This document shows positions 34,802 to 43,896 of a stretch of 64,000 nt of DNA, in pieces. The notes beneath the pieces were generated by a model, which was given only the letters and a program-made list of their open reading frames with translations, was not told the origin of the DNA and made no database searches. The position numbers were made by a program, and so were the translations under genes. Within the stretch, counting starts at the first letter, position 1. Each line of letters begins with the position of its first letter. Origin of the DNA: CAZIKB01 sp964539665 (GTDB taxonomy: Bacteria > Zhuqueibacterota > Zhuqueibacteria > Oceanimicrobiales > Oceanimicrobiaceae); contig CAZIKB010000005.1 in NCBI GenBank assembly GCA_964539665.1, forward strand, positions 38,144-102,143, read 5' to 3'.

Positions 34802-35027
34802 TCCTATTTCAGGACTCTTCATAATATAAATAGATAGATGATAGAACAAACAATTGAGAAGAATATTTTGGATATCCATCATCACCAGATTCATCGTGGT
34901 ACGAAAGAATCATGTTTTTCAGAATAGAATATTTATTGTCTAGATATATAGTTATATAACTTACTATAATGTTGCAAATCAACCGCGCGGATTTTGGGTC
35001 GGCTGAATTTGCCTGGTTAGATTTCGT

Positions 35028-35585
35028 TTACGAAAAATCAACATGGCCATTAGGATTTATCATATAGTCAAACGTTAGTTCGTCCCGATTGTCAGATCTA
35101 GTTCTATCTTTAATATCATTAATCTTTAATGCCCCAAAGTTGCCAAACCTATTCTTAAGAATAACTATCTCGCCTTTTTGTGGTGTTCGTGTGCGCGAAG
35201 TCATATCATATGCGCTCGCATCGGTGACATCAGATATTCGGTTCTTACCGATGGCTAACGCAACACCTTCGATAGAAGCAGGATCATTGTATATGTAAAT
35301 AGACACGTCACTTGCTTTTGACCACGCGGTTTCAAACATGAGTTTACCATTTCCAATAGTGTACCTGCCATTATTATTACTATAGTCGAATGTTACATGA
35401 CCAGATAGTCGGTTATTTGTGTAGTCTACTTTTCTTCTTGGCCAGTGTGATGCAGCAAGGCTGCCAGCACTGACTATAATACCAATCGCCGGCTCAAAGT
35501 TCGGCTCGAAGCAAAGCCATAAAACAAATCCAATTAGTGCCAAGACGGAGCAGAGAGTAACAACATTTTTCTGTGTAGTAGTCAT
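35028..35585 (-). CDS. Hypothetical membrane-anchored protein
   Basis: 185 aa. Two hydrophobic segments near the N-terminus (about residues 9-25 and 32-45) form a hairpin anchor or an anchor plus re-entrant stretch. A beta-rich domain follows with YSNNNGRYTIGNG, FETAWSKASD and IYIYNDPASI. I recall similar hypothetical proteins in scattered genomes but no function. It lies 132 bases downstream of the HEPN protein on the same strand, so it could be a second subunit, for example the sensor or membrane part of the same module. Confidence 0.6.
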   Translation of the reverse strand: MTTTQKNVVTLCSVLALIGFVLWLCFEPNFEPAIGIIVSAGSLAASHWPRRKVDYTNNRLSGHVTFDYSNNNGRYTIGNGKLMFETAWSKASDVSIYIYNDPASIEGVALAIGKNRISDVTDASAYDMTSRTRTPQKGEIVILKNRFGNFGALKINDIKDRTRSDNRDELTFDYMINPNGHVDFS

Positions 35586-35717
35586 TTTTGAAATCTTACG
35601 AGTTTTTCAGTCGTTGCGGGTTTTCAGATCACTTAAGTTGCTATTTACAAATTACTTGTGATGGTTCACCAAACTTAGAAATCAGGCGTACGCCCCGTAA
35701 TCGACTTCAAAAAATTG

Positions 35718-37178
35718 TTATACACCGTTATTTGTTGAAGACAATATTTCACGGTACTTGTGCCAGTTTTTATAAATGTCTTTATTGCCATGACTCAGAC
35801 ACTTCCTTGAGACATTTGATTTCTCTATTGGCCACTCAAGATATGCAAGTATCAATCTTTCAAGCAAACATTTCAAATGTTCTTGAGCGATACACAAAGC
35901 TTTGAATTGCAGTTTATCGTAAAAATTCCCATGAATTAGATGATTCCTAATTCCTGCCAAGGAGATTCCACCAGTATCACCAGAAAGTGACCATAAATCT
36001 TCCAGGTCAATAGGATGTTTTTTGAGAAAAGCATTGTAAGCGGTACCAAAAGAAATCCTGTTTAGTTCTTTCAGCTTTTCGTGGACGAAACGTCTTCTGG
36101 TTTTGTCTGAACAATACTCATGTTTTTTGATTAGCTTAGCTATATCTTTACAAACAATTGTGAAATCGTCACCAGGGAGAGCCAATTCAAGGTTAAATTG
36201 GCGCCGGAAAAGTAGGATGAGACTTTCAACGCCAGAGAAGAGTGAAAGGTATCGGTTTTCAGTAAGTCTTTCTTCACTCGGAATTACACAAAAAATCGCC
36301 TTACGAAGTAGAAACCGGTCCGATGCTTTACAAAAAGAATCGTATGATTTTATGATGAAATCTGAGAAGTTTCTAACATCAATGAGACTCCAGCTTGGTA
36401 GCTCGCGTGTGCTATCCTGAGGGATTGTTATGTCACGTCTGTAATAGGTTACCATTTCATCCTTGTTCCAAACGTCCCAACCGACACAGGCGCATCGGTG
36501 TCGAGACGCAAAAGACACCAACATCAAAAAGTCGTCGATGTAAGGTAACATACTCGATATTTCCTTTGGTTCTAAGGTTGTTTGAAATTCTGCTACTAAT
36601 TCAGGAAAGTACCTTGTTTCATCGCTATCATGGTCTTTGATGAATCTGTAATGATCATCGAAGCAAAGTTTTAAGCTGTTAGCTAAAGTAAATTCAAAGT
36701 TGTCTATAGTTTCAACAGTTATTTCTCCAGTATACGAAGGTCTTATGATTTTTCTTGGACATAGAAAAAAGCAAGGTGTTAACCAAAAAGATCCTTTAGT
36801 TAAATTACTTGAATTTTCAGGCTCATTAGCCTTCTTGGGGTGGCTTATTGTGAAATCTGCTATTTCTAGAATAAGAACAGTATCGGAAATTTGGTTGCTC
36901 CAGTATATTCGAGAAGAATCTTCTTTTCGGTACGCCTTTTGGGCAGAAAAAACTGTATCAACAATACCGCCAGAATCTCCAATCTCACCAAATACAGAAC
37001 AAGAAAATAGTCTATCAAATAGGTAAGATTGGTCGGGCGACAAAATGCAGATAATTTCCACATCACCGTCATTTCTTTTTGGCAGATAGAGCTCGGAAAT
37101 CACATTCTTAACACAATTTCCATCTGCAGTGATGTCAAGATACACTTTGTAATCTGGTTTTCGTTTTTCTAAAGTCAT
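35718..37178 (-). CDS. ApeA-like HEPN-domain protein, candidate abortive-infection RNase
   Basis: 486 aa. The N-terminal 300 residues are a large mixed domain without catalytic motifs, as in ApeA-type proteins. The C-terminal third is helical and carries RNHLIH (411-416), the Rx4-6H signature of HEPN ribonucleases, preceded by a helix with LSLFSGVESLILLFRR. HEPN proteins cleave RNA when activated, and ApeA-type single genes block phage growth by abortive infection. It lies on the minus strand, with repeat R3 immediately upstream. Family assignment rests on length, domain order and the motif. Other HEPN-containing sensors are possible. Confidence 0.65.
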   Translation of the reverse strand: MTLEKRKPDYKVYLDITADGNCVKNVISELYLPKRNDGDVEIICILSPDQSYLFDRLFSCSVFGEIGDSGGIVDTVFSAQKAYRKEDSSRIYWSNQISDTVLILEIADFTISHPKKANEPENSSNLTKGSFWLTPCFFLCPRKIIRPSYTGEITVETIDNFEFTLANSLKLCFDDHYRFIKDHDSDETRYFPELVAEFQTTLEPKEISSMLPYIDDFLMLVSFASRHRCACVGWDVWNKDEMVTYYRRDITIPQDSTRELPSWSLIDVRNFSDFIIKSYDSFCKASDRFLLRKAIFCVIPSEERLTENRYLSLFSGVESLILLFRRQFNLELALPGDDFTIVCKDIAKLIKKHEYCSDKTRRRFVHEKLKELNRISFGTAYNAFLKKHPIDLEDLWSLSGDTGGISLAGIRNHLIHGNFYDKLQFKALCIAQEHLKCLLERLILAYLEWPIEKSNVSRKCLSHGNKDIYKNWHKYREILSSTNNGV

Positions 37179-37206
37179 TGACTGATAGTGCTACTTTAGG
37201 TATACC

Positions 37207-37470
37207 ACTGAGTATGCAGTTTCTGGATAACATTCAATATGTAATGATCTGCAGAAACTGGCTTACTTAAAATTCATTTGTACAAATTCTTTTCCCCCTT
37301 ATTAGAAATTAATTTCAGTATTTAAGAAATTTTGTGAAAACTTTCTCACATTTATGTTTTTTCTATTTGAGGGTAATATTAAAGTCTGTCTCCTGAACTT
37401 AATCCTTATTTATTATTTTAATAAAAAGTTATTTGACTTAAAATGTCAAGTAAAAAATCATTATTTTAAC
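37207..37470. repeat. Dispersed repeat R3 (copy 3 of 3, partial) plus left flank
   Basis: Bases about 37350-37470 align with the second half of R1/R2 (TCTATTTGAGGGTAATATT..., dyad TTGACttaaaatGTCAA at 37433-37449). Bases 37207-37265 resemble 28518-28575 left of R1 (GAGTATGCA, TAACATTCAAT, CAGAAACTG). R3 sits right of the HEPN gene start and directly before the permease remnant. Confidence 0.6.
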
Positions 37471-37865
37471 ACTATTGTTCTAAATGAAGAAGCAGCAAAA
37501 CAATTTGGCAGCAGCGATCCAATTGGAATAATGATATGATTAGATAGCGAATCACTTTCAGTACAGAAAGAAAAACAATCTAGAGCGGTGCTCGAAAATA
37601 ACTGTGAGCTTCAGTCTGAAATATCACTTTATTGATCTCCAAAAGGTTTGCATGTTGGGTTCTGCTTGCCAATATCATTGCCTGGCCTGTCGCCTATTTC
37701 GCCTTGAATCGCTGGCTGGAGAGTTTTGCCTATCGGGTGAATGTTGGTGTGTGGTCATTCGTACTGTCTGGAGCCCTTGCATTATTGGTTGCCCTGGTCA
37801 CACTCAGTTATCAGGCTATCAAAGCAGCCGTTGCTAATCCGGTCGAAGCCCTCAGATACGAGTAG
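37470..37865 (+). pseudogene. Remnant of a tenth permease
   Basis: Two separated pieces survive. About 37472-37540 encodes TIVLNEEAAKQFGSSDPIG, a segment of the second periplasmic domain. 37656-37865 encodes the last 69 residues (VLLANIIAWPVAYFALNRWL ... ANPVEALRYE), nearly identical to the permease ending at 34758. Everything in between and upstream is deleted or unrecognisable. It follows R3 just as the intact unit follows R2, so R + PadR + permease was probably the duplicated unit. Confidence 0.8.
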
Positions 37866-37908
37866 TATCGAAAGCCGAAGATCACGAGCTTTTTTCGCAT
37901 TGGCGTCA
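37659..37908 (+). repeat. Segmental duplication, right copy
   Basis: Second copy of the 250-base block at 34552-34801, including the non-coding bases after the permease stop. Confidence 0.8.
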
Positions 37909-37977
37909 GCCTTAGAAATCATGATGGAGTTTATCAGAAAAATTCCAAAAAACAAATAAAACATGAGAAAACAAGAG

Positions 37978-38011
37978 AAAGATACCCGGAGACTGTACTC
38001 CAGGTATCTTT
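37978..38011 (-). terminator. Stem-loop terminator of tricorn-like gene
   Basis: AAAGATACCCGGAG (37978-37991) pairs with CTCCAGGTATCTTT (37998-38011), 13 of 14 positions with a 6-base loop. It lies 8 bases after the stop of the minus-strand protease gene. The following minus-strand bases are only moderately T-rich. Confidence 0.65.
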
Positions 38012-38019
38012 AATCATAT

Positions 38020-41000
38020 TTACTTCTTTGCACGTAAGCCTTTGGCTGTGCGGTCTTCAAGTGGTGGGGCCTGAGTCATCCTGGGTGGATTCTTTTTCAA
38101 CAGCTTCAATACTTCTTCGACTACCTTTTCAATCTGTGGATCCCGGCCTTGCACCAGGATATTAGGATCATCCCACACTTCGAAGTCGGGCGAAACGCCT
38201 TCTCCTTCCCAGAACCAGTGCCCGTCATTGTCGTAAAGTCGGGCGCCGGGGACGGTGATCCCTCCTCCATCAATCAACCGGTGGCCTGTGGCCGGTCCGA
38301 CCAGAATTCCCAATGTACGTTCGCCCACAATAGGTCCGGCTTCCAACTCCTGAAAAGCCCAGGGTAGGCCGTCTCCACCGGAACCAGCCCAGCCGTTGAT
38401 CAGCATACCCAGAGGTCCGGTATTAGTTTTGATGGGATAAGTATGATCTTTTCCGTGCCGCCAATGCAGATTGTATACGACCGGTCGCTTAAGTAATTCC
38501 AGAAAGCGATCGGCTAACTGCCCGCCGCCGTTAAAACGTTCATCGATGATGAATCCTTTCTTGTCCAACTGTCCGTAATACATTCGCACCAGCTCCAATT
38601 GTCCGCGACTGGCTGTATTGGACATGTACACATACCCGAGTTGACCCCCCGAAAGTTTATCTACCATTTTCCGGTTATTTTCGATCCATTCCAGATATCT
38701 CAGGTTGATCTCCTCGCTCTGCGTCAGGCATTTGATAACAAGTCTTTTACTATCCTCTTTTTTACCCGACCGGCTGACGGTCAGGGAAACTGTTTTTCCC
38801 GAGAGCCCCTCGAAGGCTGCATAAGGATCTTTCCCAGGATCCAGCGCCACTCCGTTGACTGACAGGATATAATCACCGGGTTTCACATCCACGCCGGGTT
38901 GATCGAAAGGTGACCGAACTTCCGTATCCCAAACAGCCGGCGTAACAATGCGTTTGATCCGGTACATATTTTTATTCATTTCCCAATCGATACCCAGAAA
39001 TCCAGTCACCTGGGGAGAGACGGATTCGACGTCTCCTCCCCTGGTGTAGGTATGGCCGGCGCTTAGTTCTGCGGCCAAATTAGACTGGATATTACTAACA
39101 TCCCAGCGGGTGCGGGCGTCTTCTATCAAAGCTCCATAGCGGTCCCGCAATGCCTCCCAATCTACCTGGTGCATATTGGGATCATAGAAAAAATCCCGGT
39201 GCCGACGCCAGGTATCCATGTATATTTGACGCCACTCTTCCCGGGGCACCAGGTCCATCACCAGGCCGCTGGTCGGAATGGGATCTTCGATCTTTTGTTT
39301 GGGCGCAGGCTTGATGATGCCATATTTTTCCTTGCTTTGGACTAACAAGGATTTGCCATCTGCTGTTACTTTTGCCCTGTTTACATCCGAAAGAATAGTC
39401 TTTTCTTCTCTCTCTTCCAGGTCATAAAAGATCAATGAAGCCGATCTTTCTCCCGAACCGGAATTTGGGCGCCTTAGATAGACGAGTTTACCCTTGAAAG
39501 ACATCAGTGCCCCAAAGTTACCAGCTTTGGGAGGCAGGATTACGAGGCGAGCCTCCAGGTTATCAAAATCAACCTTTATATCCTTTACGGCTTTCTTTTC
39601 TTTTTTTTCCGATTTCTCATCTTTCTTTTCGGATTTTTCGTCATCCTTTTCCGATTTCTCATCTTCTTTTTTAAATTCATCATTTTTAGGTTTGAGGAGC
39701 GAAGGTGCATCTTTGGTTAGACTGAGGGAAGCAATTTGTGATGCATTAGGATAGACCCAGGTACCGTCATCCATATCTGAGTAGATTGCAGACAGACTGC
39801 GATTGGTAAAGTAAAACAGATATTTGCCGTCTGTGCTGAAAACCGGGGCAAAGTCTTCAAAAAAACCGCTGGTTGCCTGATGAGATTTTCCATTCTCAAC
39901 ATCATAAAGGAAGATGGCATTATTGGCATTGTCCAGGCCTTTAGTAAATGTTATCCACTTTGAATCCGGAGCCCAGGAAATGGAATAGCGGAAGCGACCG
40001 CCATGACCTGTATTCCAATTGGTATTGCCGGCGACTGTGACTTTACCACTTTCAGCATCTACGACAGAGATGTCATTGGTCTCATCAATGAAAGCAAGTT
40101 TTTTACTATTGGGCGACCAATAGAGGCTGTAACCAAATCCTTTCTTTCGGTTTGTCAATTTTTTCGGTTTCGAATTTCCATCAGTAGTCTGCAGGTAGAT
40201 TTCGTATTCTCCAGACCGGTCACTCCAATAAGCAATTTGTTTACCATCTGGCGACCATGCTGGATCATGATCAAATGCTCCGCTGGATTGAGTAATATTG
40301 ATTACATAACCCTCAGAAGCCGGTACATTAAACAATTCGCCCCGCGCTTCGAATACGATGCGCTTCCCCTCAGGGCCCGCCGTCATATTATTGATCCGAT
40401 CGCTGACGTCTTTGGATCGCGGCATTTCTACCGACAGGTCACTGACAATATTCACCGCTACCGGTTTATACTTTTGGCTGTTCAGATCCATCACGTATAA
40501 TAAACCACCCGCCTCGAAGACGATATCTTGCGGTCCGGCTGACAAAAAGGAAATATCAAAATCATCGAATTTGGTGACCTGGGACATCGTTTTTGTTTTG
40601 GTATCATAGACCCAGATATTGAGACGCATATTAGTTGCCTGATCCGACAGGAAGTAAACTTTGTCACCAGCCCAGGCGGGTTTGCCGTCGTTAGCATGAT
40701 TGTTGGTAATGTTTTCGGCGGTATTGTTTCGCAGATCATAAATAATGATATCCGAGGCCAGGCCGCCGCGATAGCGCTTGAATGGATAGTTCTCTGTAAT
40801 CTTGGTGATGTAGGCCAGATGATTTCCATCAGGCGAATAGCTTGCTAATTCTCCATACGGTACTTTTAGTTTCGTAGGGAATCCACCATCTTTACTAACC
40901 AGGTAAAACTGCCGGAATCGTCGCTGGCCGCTTTCACGGTTTGAGGCAAATAAGATGCGCTGGCCATCGGGATGCCAGTCGACCATCCTGTCGGCGTGAG

Positions 41001-41313
41001 ACTGGTAGGTAACCCGGGCAGGCATTCCCCCCAGGGCCGGCATCACATACACATCCTGGTTGCCATTGTAACTTGCTGTGTAGGCAATAGATTCGCCGTT
41101 CGGTGAAAAACGGGGCCAGGTTTCCTCACCGGGTGAGTGGGTAACCTGAATAGCCGTACCGCCAGTTTTGGGCATGACCCAGATATCGCCGCCATAAACA
41201 AAGGTGATCTGGGTATCTGACACATCCATATAGCGCATAAGCTTGGCGCTAATCTGGCCGTAAGTGTTGCTGCTTAGAAATAAAGCGCAAAATAACAAAA
41301 GTAACTTTTTCAT
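38020..41313 (-). CDS. Tricorn-like S41 protease with beta-propeller repeats
   Basis: 1097 aa from the ATG at 41313 (AAGGAG 5 bases upstream; an in-frame GTG at 41319 is less likely). A signal peptide (KKLLLLFCALFLSSNTYGQ) directs export. Two beta-propellers of PD40/WD40-like repeats follow (RFSPNGESIAY, WSPDGKQIAYWSD, WSPNSKKLAF). Next are a Lys/Glu-rich linker with a 7-residue tandem repeat, the core helical region, a PDZ domain (GVDVKPGDYILSVNGV) and the S41 catalytic domain with the nucleophile in GWAGSGGDGLPW and the oxyanion-type segment FIIDERFNGGG. It probably degrades peptides in the periplasm. It is monocistronic with a terminator and paralogous to 45894-49181. Confidence 0.92.
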   Translation of the reverse strand: MKKLLLLFCALFLSSNTYGQISAKLMRYMDVSDTQITFVYGGDIWVMPKTGGTAIQVTHSPGEETWPRFSPNGESIAYTASYNGNQDVYVMPALGGMPARVTYQSHADRMVDWHPDGQRILFASNRESGQRRFRQFYLVSKDGGFPTKLKVPYGELASYSPDGNHLAYITKITENYPFKRYRGGLASDIIIYDLRNNTAENITNNHANDGKPAWAGDKVYFLSDQATNMRLNIWVYDTKTKTMSQVTKFDDFDISFLSAGPQDIVFEAGGLLYVMDLNSQKYKPVAVNIVSDLSVEMPRSKDVSDRINNMTAGPEGKRIVFEARGELFNVPASEGYVINITQSSGAFDHDPAWSPDGKQIAYWSDRSGEYEIYLQTTDGNSKPKKLTNRKKGFGYSLYWSPNSKKLAFIDETNDISVVDAESGKVTVAGNTNWNTGHGGRFRYSISWAPDSKWITFTKGLDNANNAIFLYDVENGKSHQATSGFFEDFAPVFSTDGKYLFYFTNRSLSAIYSDMDDGTWVYPNASQIASLSLTKDAPSLLKPKNDEFKKEDEKSEKDDEKSEKKDEKSEKKEKKAVKDIKVDFDNLEARLVILPPKAGNFGALMSFKGKLVYLRRPNSGSGERSASLIFYDLEEREEKTILSDVNRAKVTADGKSLLVQSKEKYGIIKPAPKQKIEDPIPTSGLVMDLVPREEWRQIYMDTWRRHRDFFYDPNMHQVDWEALRDRYGALIEDARTRWDVSNIQSNLAAELSAGHTYTRGGDVESVSPQVTGFLGIDWEMNKNMYRIKRIVTPAVWDTEVRSPFDQPGVDVKPGDYILSVNGVALDPGKDPYAAFEGLSGKTVSLTVSRSGKKEDSKRLVIKCLTQSEEINLRYLEWIENNRKMVDKLSGGQLGYVYMSNTASRGQLELVRMYYGQLDKKGFIIDERFNGGGQLADRFLELLKRPVVYNLHWRHGKDHTYPIKTNTGPLGMLINGWAGSGGDGLPWAFQELEAGPIVGERTLGILVGPATGHRLIDGGGITVPGARLYDNDGHWFWEGEGVSPDFEVWDDPNILVQGRDPQIEKVVEEVLKLLKKNPPRMTQAPPLEDRTAKGLRAKK
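39605..39667 (-). repeat. 21-base tandem repeat inside protease gene
   Basis: Three consecutive 21-base units encode DEKSEKK/D-type heptads in the charged linker between the propellers and the protease core. The units differ at a few bases. Such repeats vary in number between strains and change only the linker length. Confidence 0.7.
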
Positions 41314-41588
41314 ACTCACTCCTTTAGTTTAGTGAATTCGACCAATTTATAGTTGTTGATATTTATTTTTCGAACTTCAGTAAAATTAAGCCGGCTGGCT
41401 CTGGGAAAACTTTTTATAGATAGTGTTGTACGAGTCTAACAAGGTTCTTGTTGCTATATTTTGTGTAATCAGTACAATCAATTTTAAGCTTATAGAAGTA
41501 TTTGCCAATCTCAATTAAAGCCAAGTGTTCCGTAAACTGCAGGCAATGGTGCGCAGCGGAATGGCCATTCCGAGTTACTGCGATTGTT

Positions 41589-42077
41589 TTATTTTGCAAA
41601 TACACCAAGATATAGCTCTTTTGGAAGAGAATGTCTGTAGCCTGAAAGTTTGATTTTGTATGAGTCTTTCACTCCATGAGTATAATAGTTGGAAACGTTT
41701 TGCACATGATCTGTGTCATTGGAATATATGAGTATCTTCTCGATTTCTTTGATTCGATTTTCTGTGATTTTACCATTATGGATCTGAACAGTGCCACAAC
41801 TTACGTATAGTTTATGTCTCGGATATTTTTTCTGAATATTTTTATAACGCTTGTGGTGATCATTCTGACTCAACCGAATATTGACTGTTTGCTTATATGT
41901 CTTTCCAATGTACAGTATTTTCGATTTATTTGAACCGAACTTTGCAGTAATCATATATAAGAAAGCTTTGTCATCCAGTTCTGCTCCATATTCAATAACA
42001 TTTTCATATAATGCTGGTCTTGACCAGTTTATTTCAACGTCCCAAAAATCTTCTTCGAACAGTTGTCGTAGGCTCAT
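41589..42077 (-). CDS. GIY-YIG-like nuclease-domain protein
   Basis: 162 aa. FLYMITAKFG and, 8 residues later, ILYIGKTYKQTVNIRLSQ resemble the two halves of a GIY-YIG motif (Y-M-I ... Y-I-G-K-T) with the usual downstream Arg. His residues (NDHHKRY) and a Glu (ITENRIKEIEKILI) further on could complete the site. The N-terminal GIY is degenerate (LYM) and the spacing longer than usual. Neighbours give no functional hint, and it is separated from the protease by 275 bases. It could be a small homing-type or restriction-like nuclease. Moderately confident in the fold, not in activity. Confidence 0.5.
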   Translation of the reverse strand: MSLRQLFEEDFWDVEINWSRPALYENVIEYGAELDDKAFLYMITAKFGSNKSKILYIGKTYKQTVNIRLSQNDHHKRYKNIQKKYPRHKLYVSCGTVQIHNGKITENRIKEIEKILIYSNDTDHVQNVSNYYTHGVKDSYKIKLSGYRHSLPKELYLGVFAK

Positions 42078-42683
42078 TTAATTCTCACATTAAAATATAT
42101 CATGTTTTAACTTGTTTGAAACGAAAAATGCACCGAACCTTCTAACCAAACATAATTTGGAAAAATCATGGAACAGGTTTAGCGTCTCACCAAGTTAAAA
42201 CTGATAAATAGAAAATGGAATATTGATGTATCTCCCTTAAACTGCCTGCTATTTACTAGCGCAACATCCTCTGCATTTCTTCGATTGATTAGAACGATTT
42301 CTTTATTTAGGTTACCTCATTGCTTAACTTGCCCAGGTTTGCGCGTGCTTTTGAATATGACGTAAGTATTGCCATATTGACCTTTTCATAGTCGCAAAAG
42401 TTTAGGTACAATATTTAATTGATATATTCAATAGAAAAGTTAATTTGAAGTGAAATTTTTAGACTTTCTAATGGGGATAGGGCAGGGCCTCACGACCACG
42501 CTCCTCTTATACCACCTGGCAAACGGCTCACGTACCAAATGACAACAAATGATTTAATGACAACCAACCGGCTCGAGCATCGTCAAGTGTTAGATCGCAT
42601 CAACATAGGCTCAATGAGCATCTTCCAGCATTCAATTGAAATTGTCATGGATGACGAGAAAAATGTTTTCGTTCAAACGATTT
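42078..42683. other. Gene-free stretch
   Basis: About 600 AT-rich bases with no credible coding frame. A GC-richer patch at 42478-42540 stands out by composition but matches nothing I can name securely. Confidence 0.4.
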
Positions 42684-42974
42684 CTAGAATCGTCGTCCTC
42701 CACCACCTCTGCCTCCACCACGATTTTTATCGGTACGAGAGCGAGCCTCATTGACATTAAGACTTTGTCCTTTTAAGTCCTTGCCATTTAAACCGTCGAT
42801 TGCCGACTGTGCTTCATCTTTGGAGGGCATCTCAACGAACCCAAAGCCCCGAGGTTCGCCACTGTATTTGTCCTTAATAACATTGACGGATGCGAGTTGG
42901 CCGAAGCTCTCAAAAGCTTCTTTTAAATCGTCTTCAGTGACGTCGCGTGACAAATTTCCAACGTATATATTCAT
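42684..42974 (-). CDS. RRM RNA-binding protein with Gly-rich tail
   Basis: A 96-aa single RNA-recognition-motif protein. RNP2 is IYVGNL (residues 3-8), RNP1 is RGFGFVEM (42-49), and the last 16 residues are Arg/Gly-rich (GGGRGGGGRRF). This is the bacterial cold-inducible/RbpA-like type that binds single-stranded RNA and is widespread in cyanobacteria and FCB bacteria. It is intact. It lies 52 bases downstream of the KH protein gene on the same strand, so the two RNA-binding proteins are likely co-expressed. Confidence 0.93.
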   Translation of the reverse strand: MNIYVGNLSRDVTEDDLKEAFESFGQLASVNVIKDKYSGEPRGFGFVEMPSKDEAQSAIDGLNGKDLKGQSLNVNEARSRTDKNRGGGRGGGGRRF

Positions 42975-43026
42975 GGTGGTCTCCTTTTCAAAGTGTATAA
43001 GTTATAATTAATTTAGCTGCTTTTCA

Positions 43027-43284
43027 CTATCTTCTAAAAGTTTTCCTATTGTCATCTTCCAATATTTCCAAAACAGATCGCTTACCCTGTTTTGCTGCGA
43101 CTGCCGACAGAAGGGTTCGGAGAGATCTGGCAGTTTGGCCACCTCGCCCAATCACCTTTCCCATGTCCCCGTCGCCGACACGTAATTCGAGGACTACAGT
43201 TCGTTCACCAGAGATTTCGTTAATCTGAACTTCGTCAGGTTTGTCGACTAAGTGTTTAATCAAATGTTCAATAAATTCTTTCAT
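43027..43284 (-). CDS. khpA: KH-domain RNA-binding protein KhpA
   Basis: 85 aa, the usual length of KhpA/YlqC. The GXXG loop of the KH domain is visible as GKVIGRGGQTARSLRTLL (GRGG). KhpA works with KhpB in several bacteria as a global RNA chaperone affecting growth and cell-division genes. Here it stands next to an RRM protein and not in the usual rpsP/rimM context. An RBS (AAAGGAGA) precedes the ATG at 43284. Nothing unusual in the sequence. Confidence 0.92.
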   Translation of the reverse strand: MKEFIEHLIKHLVDKPDEVQINEISGERTVVLELRVGDGDMGKVIGRGGQTARSLRTLLSAVAAKQGKRSVLEILEDDNRKTFRR

Positions 43285-43512
43285 TGACGATCTCCTTTAT
43301 TTAATGGAATTTGACCAAAGTCATGTATCTATGAATTAATGCAACTGCCATTTATTCTCCTACATGGCAAAAGTCATAATCTCATTTTTTTTACAACCAC
43401 CGCAGTAAAGTCTTCCCTCCATTTGGCTTGATTTCCGAACGTAAAAACCATTTTGTGAATTACCTCCAAAATCTTTTTGGCGCTTTTCTGTTGATGCTGG
43501 ACAACCATTTTT

Positions 43513-43674
43513 TTATGTGGGAGAGGCCGAATTCTTAGTAGTGGGGGTTGAGACGTTCAGGCAGTCCGTTGCGCCGATGACAATGATGTCTTGTTGTTGC
43601 GCCAGCATGGACTCAAGGCCTTCACGAAGCAAGCGATTATCGTCCGTAATGAACATGCGAATAGGTTCATTCAT
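43513..43674 (-). pseudogene. Truncated response regulator (receiver domain start)
   Basis: From the ATG at 43674 the product is 53 aa. It begins MNEPIRMFITDDNRLLREGL and continues LESMLAQQQDIIVIGAT, the first two strands and helices of a NarL-type receiver domain, including the acidic DD pair. It then ends in a non-homologous tail (NVSTPTTKNSASPT) before the phosphorylation Asp, so it cannot receive phosphate. It is a remnant left by a deletion or insertion, with neither the rest of the domain nor the HTH part downstream. The ORF extends to an upstream ATG at 43704, but the receiver start aligns with 43674. Confidence 0.7.
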
Positions 43675-43896
43675 ACTAAGATACCTCAAATCAAAGTGAT
43701 TCACATAGTCCGAATGTTAGAAATGCGTGTTTGATTTTGATAGAATCTATTGACAAAAAACAATTAAAACTCAAATTCCGGAAAGGAGACACCGACCTCT
43801 CCTTTTAAATCACAACAAACAATCTAAATGTTAGTTTGTGCAATTATCTATATGTTTATGGTGATTTCCCAGGGGAGATTACTTATTGTAAACATC

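Noticed and set aside
41414..41608. 64-aa minus-strand frame after the GIY-YIG-like gene
   Set aside because: No RBS, no recognisable motif, and overlap with the gene upstream.
42478..42540. GC-rich patch that might be part of an intron or insertion element
   Set aside because: It has only a single GAGCCG-like string on the minus strand without a matching partner strand; too weak to name.
42539..42754. 71-aa plus-strand frame overlapping the RRM gene end
   Set aside because: Antisense to the Gly-rich tail of the RRM gene, no RBS and no homology-like features.
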